Assembly: GCA_046296415.1 (NCBI GenBank)
Contig: JBKBLN010000001.1
Location: forward strand, 434,001 to 498,000
Length of the DNA: 64,000 nt
DNA from: CAYNRA01 sp046296415
Lineage (GTDB): Bacteria > Bacteroidota > Bacteroidia > Cytophagales > Spirosomataceae
Direction: 5' to 3'
Below, in pieces: positions 16,688 to 23,554 of this stretch (position 1 is its first letter; each line of letters opens with the position of its first letter). The notes beneath the pieces are model-generated. The model saw only the letters and a list, made by a program, of their open reading frames with translations, was not told the DNA's origin and searched no databases. A program made the position numbers and the translations under genes.

Positions 16688-17393
16688 CCTTTTGACAGCC
16701 CATGATCTGAAAGACCTTCTTCAGGAGCATAGATATTTTGTGTTAGATATTGCCAAAAGTTACACAGAATGTCAGCAAATATTGCTTCAGAAAGTTCCTG
16801 ATATGGTATTATTGGATATATCCTTGAGAGGTTCAGGTCAGTCAGGAATTGAGGTGGCCGAGATATTACTTAAACCTCAAAAGATTCCGTATTTATTTTT
16901 AACAGGTCATGATGATGTTTCCACCTTCGAAGCCGTAAAACCCTTGGCTCCGATCGCATTTTTAACGAAACCGTATCGCGCGAAGGATGTCATTTTCCAA
17001 ATCGAATTAGCTGTTGAGGAGATACGAAGAAGACGTGATTCAATCAAAAGCCCTGTGCATGCCGATACCTTCTATGTTTATTGCGAACATGCGCATCTAC
17101 GAATACAAAAAAGTGAAATCGTATTGATTGAGGCCGAGACGTCGTATTCCCGAATTTTTTTAAAGGGTCAAGCTAAACCCGTTTTGTTGACCTTGCATTT
17201 GAAAAAAATGACCACCTTTTTACCCACAGCCAATTTCTATAGATTGTCAAGAAAACATGTGATTAATTTGAACTATCTAAAGCGATTTGACCAGGATGTG
17301 GTGTGGTTGGATTCCCTTGATTTTCCAATACCCATCCCCCAACAAGGACGAAAGGAATTGATGAACCAACTCGCGATTGTAAAAATTGATTAA
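16653..17393 (+). CDS. LytTR-family response regulator
   Basis: A 246-residue regulator. The receiver domain (1-125) has E10/D11/D12, phosphoacceptor D55 (LLDISLRG) and K109 (FLTKPY). The C-terminal LytTR DNA-binding domain (about 145-246) shows VLIEAETSYSRIFL and FYRLSRKHVINLNYLK. I chose the ATG at 16653 because MKPTSILIVEDD starts the receiver fold exactly; the frame is open further upstream inside the kinase gene. It almost certainly receives phosphate from the HisKA_2 kinase encoded just upstream. Confidence 0.93.
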   Translation: MKPTSILIVEDDLLTAHDLKDLLQEHRYFVLDIAKSYTECQQILLQKVPDMVLLDISLRGSGQSGIEVAEILLKPQKIPYLFLTGHDDVSTFEAVKPLAPIAFLTKPYRAKDVIFQIELAVEEIRRRRDSIKSPVHADTFYVYCEHAHLRIQKSEIVLIEAETSYSRIFLKGQAKPVLLTLHLKKMTTFLPTANFYRLSRKHVINLNYLKRFDQDVVWLDSLDFPIPIPQQGRKELMNQLAIVKID

Positions 17394-17394
17394 T

Positions 17395-17550
17395 TCAACC
17401 CAAGAGCCGAATGGTCCAGGTTTTTCCGTCCGGAAAAATGTGTTCAATATACCCGCCTTTCGGTAGGTTGGCAAAATTTAAAAGAGGATGGGGTAAAGCT
17501 AAGGTGTGAAGTACCTCGTGGTGCTGATTCCGAATGAAGATACGTATCAT
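17395..17550 (-). CDS. Possible small protein of 51 residues
   Basis: A short reading frame, ATG at 17550 and TGA at 17395-17397, not assigned to any family. It reads MIRIFIRNQHHEVL, then LNFANLPKGGYIEHIFPDGK and ends in TIRLLG. The LPKGGY...DGKTWTIRL pattern resembles the end of beta-sandwich or secretion-tail domains, but the N-terminus has no signal peptide. The stop lies 2 bases from the end of the convergent LytTR gene. It is located after the terminator of the PepSY gene, and no promoter was identified. Could be chance. Confidence 0.35.
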   Translation of the reverse strand: MIRIFIRNQHHEVLHTLALPHPLLNFANLPKGGYIEHIFPDGKTWTIRLLG

Positions 17551-17572
17551 GTGGTCTCAATTAGGTGAGGTG

Positions 17573-17609
17573 AAAAAAGGAAGGAGTAAGCCTTGTGATG
17601 GCCTACTCC
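17573..17609 (-). terminator. Terminator after the PepSY-like gene
   Basis: On the minus strand GGAGTAGGCC pairs with GGCTTACTCC (17600-17609 with 17583-17592, one mismatch) and is followed by a T-rich run at 17573-17582. It starts 12 bases after the stop at 17621. Confidence 0.78.
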
Positions 17610-17620
17610 TGGTTAATGCC

Positions 17621-18208
17621 TTATTTGCGCTTTCTCTTGCGCCCGTGTTCTCCGGGTTTTACCTCGGCAATGAAGGTGCCATCAGCTTGGAAACCAGCCA
17701 CCACGACTGTCTCATCGGCTTTCCGAATCAAAACACCAAATCGGCCTTCTGGTCCGGTTCTTGCATGAAGAATGGTGCTTCCAGGGTAGTTTTGGGTGAT
17801 GTACGCGGTAATCGCCGCCGGAAGGTCAGCAATCGCGATGGGCGTGCCATGGTGCGATTTCGGATTAAGGGCCTTCACAAATGCTTGGTTGGTGTCGAAT
17901 ACCAAAACCAAAGGCTTGTTGTCACTGGTCTGGATTTTGACCATCGTGAAACCATTTTCACCTTTGGCTGCCCCTTGGATCGTTGATCCTGGATAGGTAG
18001 TTTCGATGTAGCTTGTGATAGCAGCAGCGAGTTCACTCACCGGCACTTGGGTTAGTTTTTTCATGGGTCGACCTGTCGAGTCACCCACCGTCGCTAGGCT
18101 GAAGAGATCCACCAACGAAGTTTCACCAGAAGGCTCAATGGAGTCGGACTCACAACTTGCCAATCCAACAACCGCCAAAAAAGACAGGGCCAAAAGCAGA
18201 TTTTTCAT
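17621..18208 (-). CDS. PepSY-like (DUF2874) lipoprotein with two tandem domains
   Basis: A 195-residue lipoprotein; lipobox LASC ends at Cys19. Two repeats of the PepSY-like fold follow: SELAAAITSYIETTYPGSTI (about 58-77) and ADLPAAITAYITQNYPGSTI (about 126-145), each with three predicted strands after it. The C-terminus ends in a very basic tail (GRKRKRK). PepSY-like lipoproteins of Bacteroidetes are periplasmic and generally uncharacterised. It is divergent from the ECF sigma gene (197-base gap) and has its own terminator. Confidence 0.85.
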   Translation of the reverse strand: MKNLLLALSFLAVVGLASCESDSIEPSGETSLVDLFSLATVGDSTGRPMKKLTQVPVSELAAAITSYIETTYPGSTIQGAAKGENGFTMVKIQTSDNKPLVLVFDTNQAFVKALNPKSHHGTPIAIADLPAAITAYITQNYPGSTILHARTGPEGRFGVLIRKADETVVVAGFQADGTFIAEVKPGEHGRKRKRK

Positions 18209-18305
18209 AGAACTTTACGTGTTAAATGGTTTAAGAACGAGCGTCACTTTGACGAGTAAAAAAAGAACATAAAGTCAGTAGTTTGTGTAACTTATTGACC
18301 AAAAC

Positions 18306-18365
18306 GAGGGAAGTATTCGGGACGTTGCCTGAGAAATTATTTTTTTTTGAGCAACGTCTTCCCTC
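18306..18365 (+). promoter_or_regulatory. Long inverted repeat upstream of the ECF sigma gene
   Basis: GACGTTGC (18321-18328) pairs with GCAACGTC (18351-18358), and outside it GAGGG (18306-18310) pairs with CCCTC (18361-18365). The loop contains an A/T-rich tract with a run of T. It ends 40 bases before the sigma start, so it could be an operator or a leader structure. Confidence 0.4.
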
Positions 18366-18405
18366 AAAAAATCGTATTCCATCATGAAAAACAATTTCAA
18401 GGCCT

Positions 18406-18966
18406 GTGTTTTTTAGGAAAAAATCAACTACATCTTTACCTGACATCCTGAATGGCTGCCGGGAAGGCAAAGCTTCGGCTCAAAAGCTGCTTTTTCAGCA
18501 GTTCTACAGCCTTGGAAAAAGTATTGCCCTTAGGTATGCCGCCAGCCGTGAAGAGGCAGAGGAGATGGTCAATGATGGCTTCTTGAAGGTCTTTTCTAAA
18601 GTCAATATGTATTCTCCTGATCAGCCCTTTGAGGCTTGGTTTCGTACGGTGATGATCCGAACGTGCATTGATTACTACCGGAAACATCGAGATGCAAACG
18701 TCTACTTAGATGTTCACGAGGTGCCCATTGGATACGCAGAATCTACCCTGGATCAGTTGGCCGCTGAGGATATTTTGGCACTGGTTCAAAAGTTACCTCC
18801 CGCCTACCGTACAGTATTTTCTCTGTTTGTTGTGGAGGGCTATGCCCATGCCGAAATTGCCGAAATGCTCGGAATACAAGAAGGGACCTCTCGCTCCAAT
18901 CTAGCGAAGGCTCGCATGAAATTACAAGAATGGCTACAAGCCAATCCATCTGAAAAACTCATCTAA
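18406..18966 (+). CDS. RNA polymerase sigma factor, ECF (sigma-70) family
   Basis: A 186-residue extracytoplasmic-function sigma factor. Region 2 is EEAEEMVNDGFLKVFSKV with the following WFRTVMIRTCIDYYRK (about 45-90), and region 4 is LPPAYRTVFSLFVVEGYAHAEIAEMLGI (about 128-155) with GTSRSNLAKARMKL. The start is a GTG at 18406 (VFFRKKSTTSLPDIL); no ATG occurs before region 2, so a GTG start is likely. The next gene starts 4 bases after the stop and encodes a membrane protein with a cytoplasmic N-terminus, the usual arrangement of a sigma factor with its partner. Confidence 0.92.
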   Translation: MFFRKKSTTSLPDILNGCREGKASAQKLLFQQFYSLGKSIALRYAASREEAEEMVNDGFLKVFSKVNMYSPDQPFEAWFRTVMIRTCIDYYRKHRDANVYLDVHEVPIGYAESTLDQLAAEDILALVQKLPPAYRTVFSLFVVEGYAHAEIAEMLGIQEGTSRSNLAKARMKLQEWLQANPSEKLI

Positions 18967-18970
18967 CATC

Positions 18971-20161
18971 ATGTCTGAAGAACATTTTGATGATAAAATA
19001 CGACAAAAGCTGAATCAAATTCAGCCGCCCTATACCCCCCAAGCTTGGGACCGATTCAAGGCGCTCATGCCAGTGCCGTGGTATGTCCTTTTATGGCAAT
19101 CCTTACGTTTATCGCATGGAGCTTTGCTGTTAGGCCTAGGGTCTATGGTGTATACCTATTTTCAAACCCAAACATTATCCAAAGAAAACGAATGGCTTCG
19201 TCAGCAGATGACCCAGACACGGGTGGATACCGTTTATCAGGTGCGATATGATACGTTAGTCATTGAAAAAAGGACGATCGTGTATCAAAAATGGGTAGCA
19301 CCCAGCGAAAAACAGATCGATTCCTCTCCGGAAAGGATGGCCTTGACTTTGCCTGTGACTCCTTCAGTTCCGGTGGTCGACTCCCCCATAACCCCAACGA
19401 CTCCCTCTGAAACGTCTGTCGTAGAAGAAGACGCTTCGGTAGCCGAGGAAGAGCCTCTAGCCAAAGAACCAGCATCCAGTCCAGCTCCCATAACACCTGA
19501 AACCGGAGCCTACCGGATTAAACGTTGGAAAGTTCCGCACACCCGCATTGGTCTGGCCGTCGATTATGCCGGTTTGAAGGTGGCTACCATCGGGCCTCAA
19601 TTTGAAGTATTCTTGGCTCGAAATTTAAGTATCCAAACCGGAATTCTCGTGTCAGGCCAACAAAGTACAGTACACGCTCGACCGATGGATTTCAATCTAT
19701 CCAATGGCATATCGTTTGAGGACAAATACAAAAATCAAATCAATAATATTCGACCTGTTCGCATTCAAAACATCGAAATCAAGTCCTCTTTCCTCCAAGT
19801 CCCCATTCAGTTGAAATACTTGGTACCTACCCCCTCGGCCTTTTCGTTTCAATTTATGGCCGGTACTAAGTTAGACTACCGTGTACTTCAAGAAATAACC
19901 TTTTTAGATGGCCTGATGGGTGATGTGCGACGTCGGCAGTTTGATGCCAAACAAACCCCCCGAACATTTCATTCCTTGACATACGGCATGGGTCTGCAGT
20001 ATCAGCGTGGGCGATTGGTCGGACAATTTATGCCGTATTTTGATTTTCCTTTCCGATCTTCCACATTAGGCAACACGGTACCCAGACGATTGGGTATTCA
20101 TGCCGGCCTCTCTTGGGATTTATATCCTGAAAAAAGGAAAAGGTTGGAAGCTTGGAATTGA
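18971..20161 (+). CDS. Membrane-spanning protein with C-terminal outer-membrane-barrel-like domain (sigma partner)
   Basis: A 396-residue protein directly after the ECF sigma gene. Residues 1-48 are cytoplasmic (FDDKIRQKLNQIQPP, YTPQAWDRFKALM), a membrane span lies at about 49-64, a short coiled coil follows and a Pro/Thr/Glu-rich spacer fills 118-175. The C-terminal 220 residues resemble the PorT-like or outer-membrane beta-barrel fold (FSFQFMAGTKLDYRV, LTYGMGLQYQ). Such proteins replace classical anti-sigma factors in Bacteroidetes. I infer anti-sigma or envelope-sensing function from position and N-terminus. Confidence 0.75.
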   Translation: MSEEHFDDKIRQKLNQIQPPYTPQAWDRFKALMPVPWYVLLWQSLRLSHGALLLGLGSMVYTYFQTQTLSKENEWLRQQMTQTRVDTVYQVRYDTLVIEKRTIVYQKWVAPSEKQIDSSPERMALTLPVTPSVPVVDSPITPTTPSETSVVEEDASVAEEEPLAKEPASSPAPITPETGAYRIKRWKVPHTRIGLAVDYAGLKVATIGPQFEVFLARNLSIQTGILVSGQQSTVHARPMDFNLSNGISFEDKYKNQINNIRPVRIQNIEIKSSFLQVPIQLKYLVPTPSAFSFQFMAGTKLDYRVLQEITFLDGLMGDVRRRQFDAKQTPRTFHSLTYGMGLQYQRGRLVGQFMPYFDFPFRSSTLGNTVPRRLGIHAGLSWDLYPEKRKRLEAWN

Positions 20162-20258
20162 TAATTTGCCCAACTGTCGGCAATGTTTGCTATTTCTTCT
20201 GTACTTTTGTACACGCCCGTTCAAAGGTTTGGCGTTGATTAAAGAAAAAATAGATTGC

Positions 20259-20909
20259 ATGAAACGTTTTCTGCTTGGGTTTAGCCTTTTGGGATCCGTG
20301 GTAACTTACGGTCAAATTACCCCCACATTTTTCCAATATGGTCCCAAAATTGGGGTACAAATGACCAAAGTCCAGATCATCGATAACCCAACAGAAATTG
20401 AATCCTCCAATCGATTCCGTTTACAAGGGGGAATCTTTACCCGATTCAACGTAGGAAAATTTAGTCTTCAGCCTGAATTTGTCTATGATCAAAAGGGTGG
20501 CCGGTTCACAACTCCCGCCCAAACCCACAATTATTCGTATCTAACTACCCCCGTTTTATTGGGCTATACACCGATCAAAGGGGTCTATTTTGAAGCAGGG
20601 CCCGAATTTGGATGGGCGTTGAATGCCGGTAAGGTCAATGAAACGACTTCCGTGTATGGCCCTGAGCGCAACCGAGATATGGGTATTACGGTTGGGACAC
20701 GAATCAATATGTTGGATGCTTTCTCCCTAGTAAGTCTCAATATCCGATATACCCAAGGATTGGAAAATACCACCATGCGGTTCTCCAATACCACACCTCT
20801 CGATTTTCGTAATCGCACACTTCAACTCTCTGTTACCTACACTTTCTCCGAATACTATAAATGGTGGCGCAAACAGGGAAATAAGTTGACACCTTTCAAG
20901 AAAAAGTAA
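20259..20909 (+). CDS. PorT-like outer-membrane beta-barrel protein
   Basis: A 216-residue exported protein. I chose the ATG at 20259 because MKRFLLGFSLLGSVVTYGQ is a good signal peptide; the open frame starts far upstream inside the previous gene. The mature part is a series of amphipathic strands (YGPKIGVQMTKVQI, FSLQPEFVYDQKGG, YFEAGPEFGWALNAG) typical of the outer_memb_beta-barrel (porin-like) family common downstream of ECF sigma genes. It ends only 3 bases before tyrS. The ECF-partner-barrel arrangement suggests the sigma factor controls an envelope response. Confidence 0.82.
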   Translation: MKRFLLGFSLLGSVVTYGQITPTFFQYGPKIGVQMTKVQIIDNPTEIESSNRFRLQGGIFTRFNVGKFSLQPEFVYDQKGGRFTTPAQTHNYSYLTTPVLLGYTPIKGVYFEAGPEFGWALNAGKVNETTSVYGPERNRDMGITVGTRINMLDAFSLVSLNIRYTQGLENTTMRFSNTTPLDFRNRTLQLSVTYTFSEYYKWWRKQGNKLTPFKKK

Positions 20910-20912
20910 CAC

Positions 20913-22214
20913 ATGGATTTTTTAGCTGAACTAACATGGCGTGGCATGTTGCATGACGCCATGCCCGGCCTGCAAGAACAACTTGCCAAAGAAATGACGT
21001 CCGGTTACATTGGTTTTGACCCGACGGCCAAATCACTCCACATCGGAAACTTAGCCACCATCATGCTCCTAAAACATCTCCAACTAGCAGGGCATAAGCC
21101 CCTAGCCTTGGTCGGCGGTGCCACTGGAATGATCGGTGATCCTTCGTTCAAAGCAGCGGAGCGACAATTTTTATCCGAAGAAGTCCTACAAGAAAATCAA
21201 GCCGGAATACGCGCTCAACTAGAACGATTCCTCGATTTTGATTGTGGCCCGAACTCCGCCGAAATGGTTAATAATTACGATTGGTTTAAAGAAATGGGCT
21301 TCCTTCAATTCTTACGAGAAGTTGGGAAGTACCTGTCGGTAAACTATATGATGAGCAAGGACTCGGTCAAGAATCGGCTTCAAACCGGTATTTCATTTAC
21401 TGAGTTCTCCTACCAACTCCTGCAAGGGTATGATTTTTATTGGTTGTATAAAAATAAAAATGTTCGCCTTCAAATGGGAGGGTCCGACCAGTGGGGGAAC
21501 ATCACCACCGGAACAGAGCTTATTCGCCGAATTGGATTCATTGAAGACGAACAGGCAGTTCATGAAGCATTTGCGCTAACAACACCGTTGGTGACTAAGT
21601 CGGATGGAACAAAATTTGGGAAGTCGGAAGGAGGGAATATTTGGTTGGATCCCGCCATGACCTCTCCTTATGAGTTCTACCAATTCTGGTTGAATCAAGC
21701 GGATTCCGACTGTCCTCGCCTCATTCGGGTATTTACCTTGCTCCCCAAAGAGGAAATCGAAGCTTTGGAGACTGCTCATCAAGAGGCACCTCACCTTCGT
21801 TTGCTTCAAAAGGCGTTGGCCAAGGATGTGACCATCCGCGTTCATGGGGAATTAGCCTTTGAACAGGCTGTTCAGGCATCGGAGGTATTGTTTGGAAAGG
21901 GGACCTTGGACGTGCTCAACACGTTTGATGAGGTGATGTTTACTTCTGTTTTCAAAGGAGTGCCACAAACCACGTTAACTAGAGCAGAATACGAAGCCAC
22001 AGAAACTTTATTGGACTTGATTTCAACGGCTACTAGATCCGAAATTTATCCGTCCAAAAGTGAAGCACGTCGTGCTTTGCAAGGCCAAGCGGTAAGTGTC
22101 AATCGCCAAAAATATACAGACGAAAAAACACCTGTTCAATCGTTTAGCCTGATCCAAGGAAAATACTTGTTGGTAGGGAAAGGAAAGAAAAATCATTTGA
22201 TTTGTTTGGTGTAG
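20913..22214 (+). CDS. tyrS: Tyrosyl-tRNA synthetase
   Basis: Charges tRNA-Tyr. A 433-residue class I synthetase with HIGN at 43-46 and the KMSKS-like loop KFGKS at 234-238, the tyrosine-pocket segment YQLLQGYDFYWLY, and GGSDQWGNI which contacts the substrate. The C-terminal S4-type RNA-binding domain contains KSEARRALQGQAVSVN. All are canonical for the TyrZ/TyrS bacterial form. It begins 3 bases after the previous gene and ends in a strong hairpin. Confidence 0.97.
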   Translation: MDFLAELTWRGMLHDAMPGLQEQLAKEMTSGYIGFDPTAKSLHIGNLATIMLLKHLQLAGHKPLALVGGATGMIGDPSFKAAERQFLSEEVLQENQAGIRAQLERFLDFDCGPNSAEMVNNYDWFKEMGFLQFLREVGKYLSVNYMMSKDSVKNRLQTGISFTEFSYQLLQGYDFYWLYKNKNVRLQMGGSDQWGNITTGTELIRRIGFIEDEQAVHEAFALTTPLVTKSDGTKFGKSEGGNIWLDPAMTSPYEFYQFWLNQADSDCPRLIRVFTLLPKEEIEALETAHQEAPHLRLLQKALAKDVTIRVHGELAFEQAVQASEVLFGKGTLDVLNTFDEVMFTSVFKGVPQTTLTRAEYEATETLLDLISTATRSEIYPSKSEARRALQGQAVSVNRQKYTDEKTPVQSFSLIQGKYLLVGKGKKNHLICLV

Positions 22215-22238
22215 ATTGCCTCCAACTGTCAATTCAAG

Positions 22239-22265
22239 AAGAGCCTAGTCATAGGCTCTTTTTTA
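22239..22265 (+). terminator. Rho-independent terminator after tyrS
   Basis: AAGAGCCTA (22239-22247) pairs with TAGGCTCTT (22252-22260), 4-base loop, followed by T's. It ends 25-50 bases after the tyrS stop and overlaps the stop of the convergent gene, which could also use it. Confidence 0.9.
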
Positions 22266-23360
22266 TTCTCCTTTGTCCAAGAATCCCATAGAAAGAAATT
22301 CAAATCGATCCAAGGTAAAGCGAATATTTTGTAGGATATAGTTTGTCATGACCATAGGGTCGGGATGGACTAAAAAGACGATATGAGCCTTCAGGAGTGC
22401 CTCGGTAAAGGTCTGAGGCGGGGTAGCTTGCTCTGTATTGAGTGTAAAAAACTTTTGGGCTTTTCGTAGTTGGAAGCAACCTTGGAGGAAATCGAAGTAC
22501 ACAATGGGAAACTGATGGGTCTGGGTGGAATGTAGGGCGATAAAGTAGGGTTGATCGAGTAAATTGAACCTCCGTAAATGAGCCGCTGTATTGGTGTCGT
22601 AATATGGATAGGCTTGAATCGAATGTGCGACTCCGTGTTCCGACAAGATTTCGCTTAGTTGGGCCAGGCGTTTTTTGATGACCCCAATGGGTAGCGTGAG
22701 TTTGTCCTGCCATTTATTCCAACGCTGGCTGGTGATTTTATAGAAGAACGTGGCATTGGGGGCCAAATCCAACTTATAGTCGAAAACCGGATAGCCTGGC
22801 GCGCAATATCCAGGATAAAAAAAACGCTTTCCTTGCTCCTTGGCCCGAATCATTTTTTGAAGCATCATGAATTTCCCCAGACTGTATTTACGGTAGTCGG
22901 GGTGATACAAGCAACTAATTCCGGCCATACTTTGCCGACCCTCATCAAAAAACCCCAATCCTATTAATTTATCACCCTCCCAAATGCGAATCGAATAGGT
23001 TTGAAAAATTTGAAATTCTGCATTTCCATATAATAATTGTTGGATGGAATGGGAGTGTTCAAAAGGAATGGATTTACGGTATTCCTCGAAAAGAGCATCA
23101 TCCTCTTGGTTGTATTGATAGAGTTCAATGGATACCTGAAAGCGCTGGTAGACTCGTTTTAGGATGTGCTCCTGCGATTTGGATGGCGACCACCGAGGGA
23201 GTTCAATGCGCAGCCAAAAAGCGCTGTAAAATTGATCGTCAAAATATAAAAACTGAGTGGTAAACAGTTGTTGTCCCATCCGAAACCAACCATGAGCCAA
23301 ATAGGTATCAAGAATGGGGGGGGGGAGGATGGCTGGACTATGGATATCGGATAAAGGCAT
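22263..23360 (-). CDS. Arginyl-tRNA-protein transferase-like protein (ATE/Bpt C-terminal-type GNAT)
   Basis: A 365-residue protein resembling aminoacyl-tRNA-protein transferases, which add an amino acid to protein N-termini and mark them for degradation. The characteristic segments are LAHGWFRMGQQLFTTQF near the start, EEYRKSIPFEH, LIGLGFFDEG, and the acetyltransferase-like core YRKYSLGKFMMLQKMIRA, RFFYPGYCAPGYPVFDYK at about 160-200. I do not see the CxxC cluster that starts the canonical ATE N-terminal domain. A run of ten C (codons 12-15, 23316-23325 as G on the plus strand) occurs just after the start. The substrate is unknown. Confidence 0.78.
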   Translation of the reverse strand: MPLSDIHSPAILPPPILDTYLAHGWFRMGQQLFTTQFLYFDDQFYSAFWLRIELPRWSPSKSQEHILKRVYQRFQVSIELYQYNQEDDALFEEYRKSIPFEHSHSIQQLLYGNAEFQIFQTYSIRIWEGDKLIGLGFFDEGRQSMAGISCLYHPDYRKYSLGKFMMLQKMIRAKEQGKRFFYPGYCAPGYPVFDYKLDLAPNATFFYKITSQRWNKWQDKLTLPIGVIKKRLAQLSEILSEHGVAHSIQAYPYYDTNTAAHLRRFNLLDQPYFIALHSTQTHQFPIVYFDFLQGCFQLRKAQKFFTLNTEQATPPQTFTEALLKAHIVFLVHPDPMVMTNYILQNIRFTLDRFEFLSMGFLDKGE

Positions 23361-23554
23361 ACCTATCGCGCGAACTTCAAAACTTAATTTTACAAGGTTT
23401 TACCAAGAATAAAAAAAATTAACTAAAAAATACGACAGGAAGTTGGATTAATTAGAAAAACAAAAGAATGAGGCGGTTGATTACTTTGAAAGTTCAGCTT
23501 TTATATCTATTTTTCTCACAAAAATATCCCTAAACCTCCCCATCTCCATAACGA

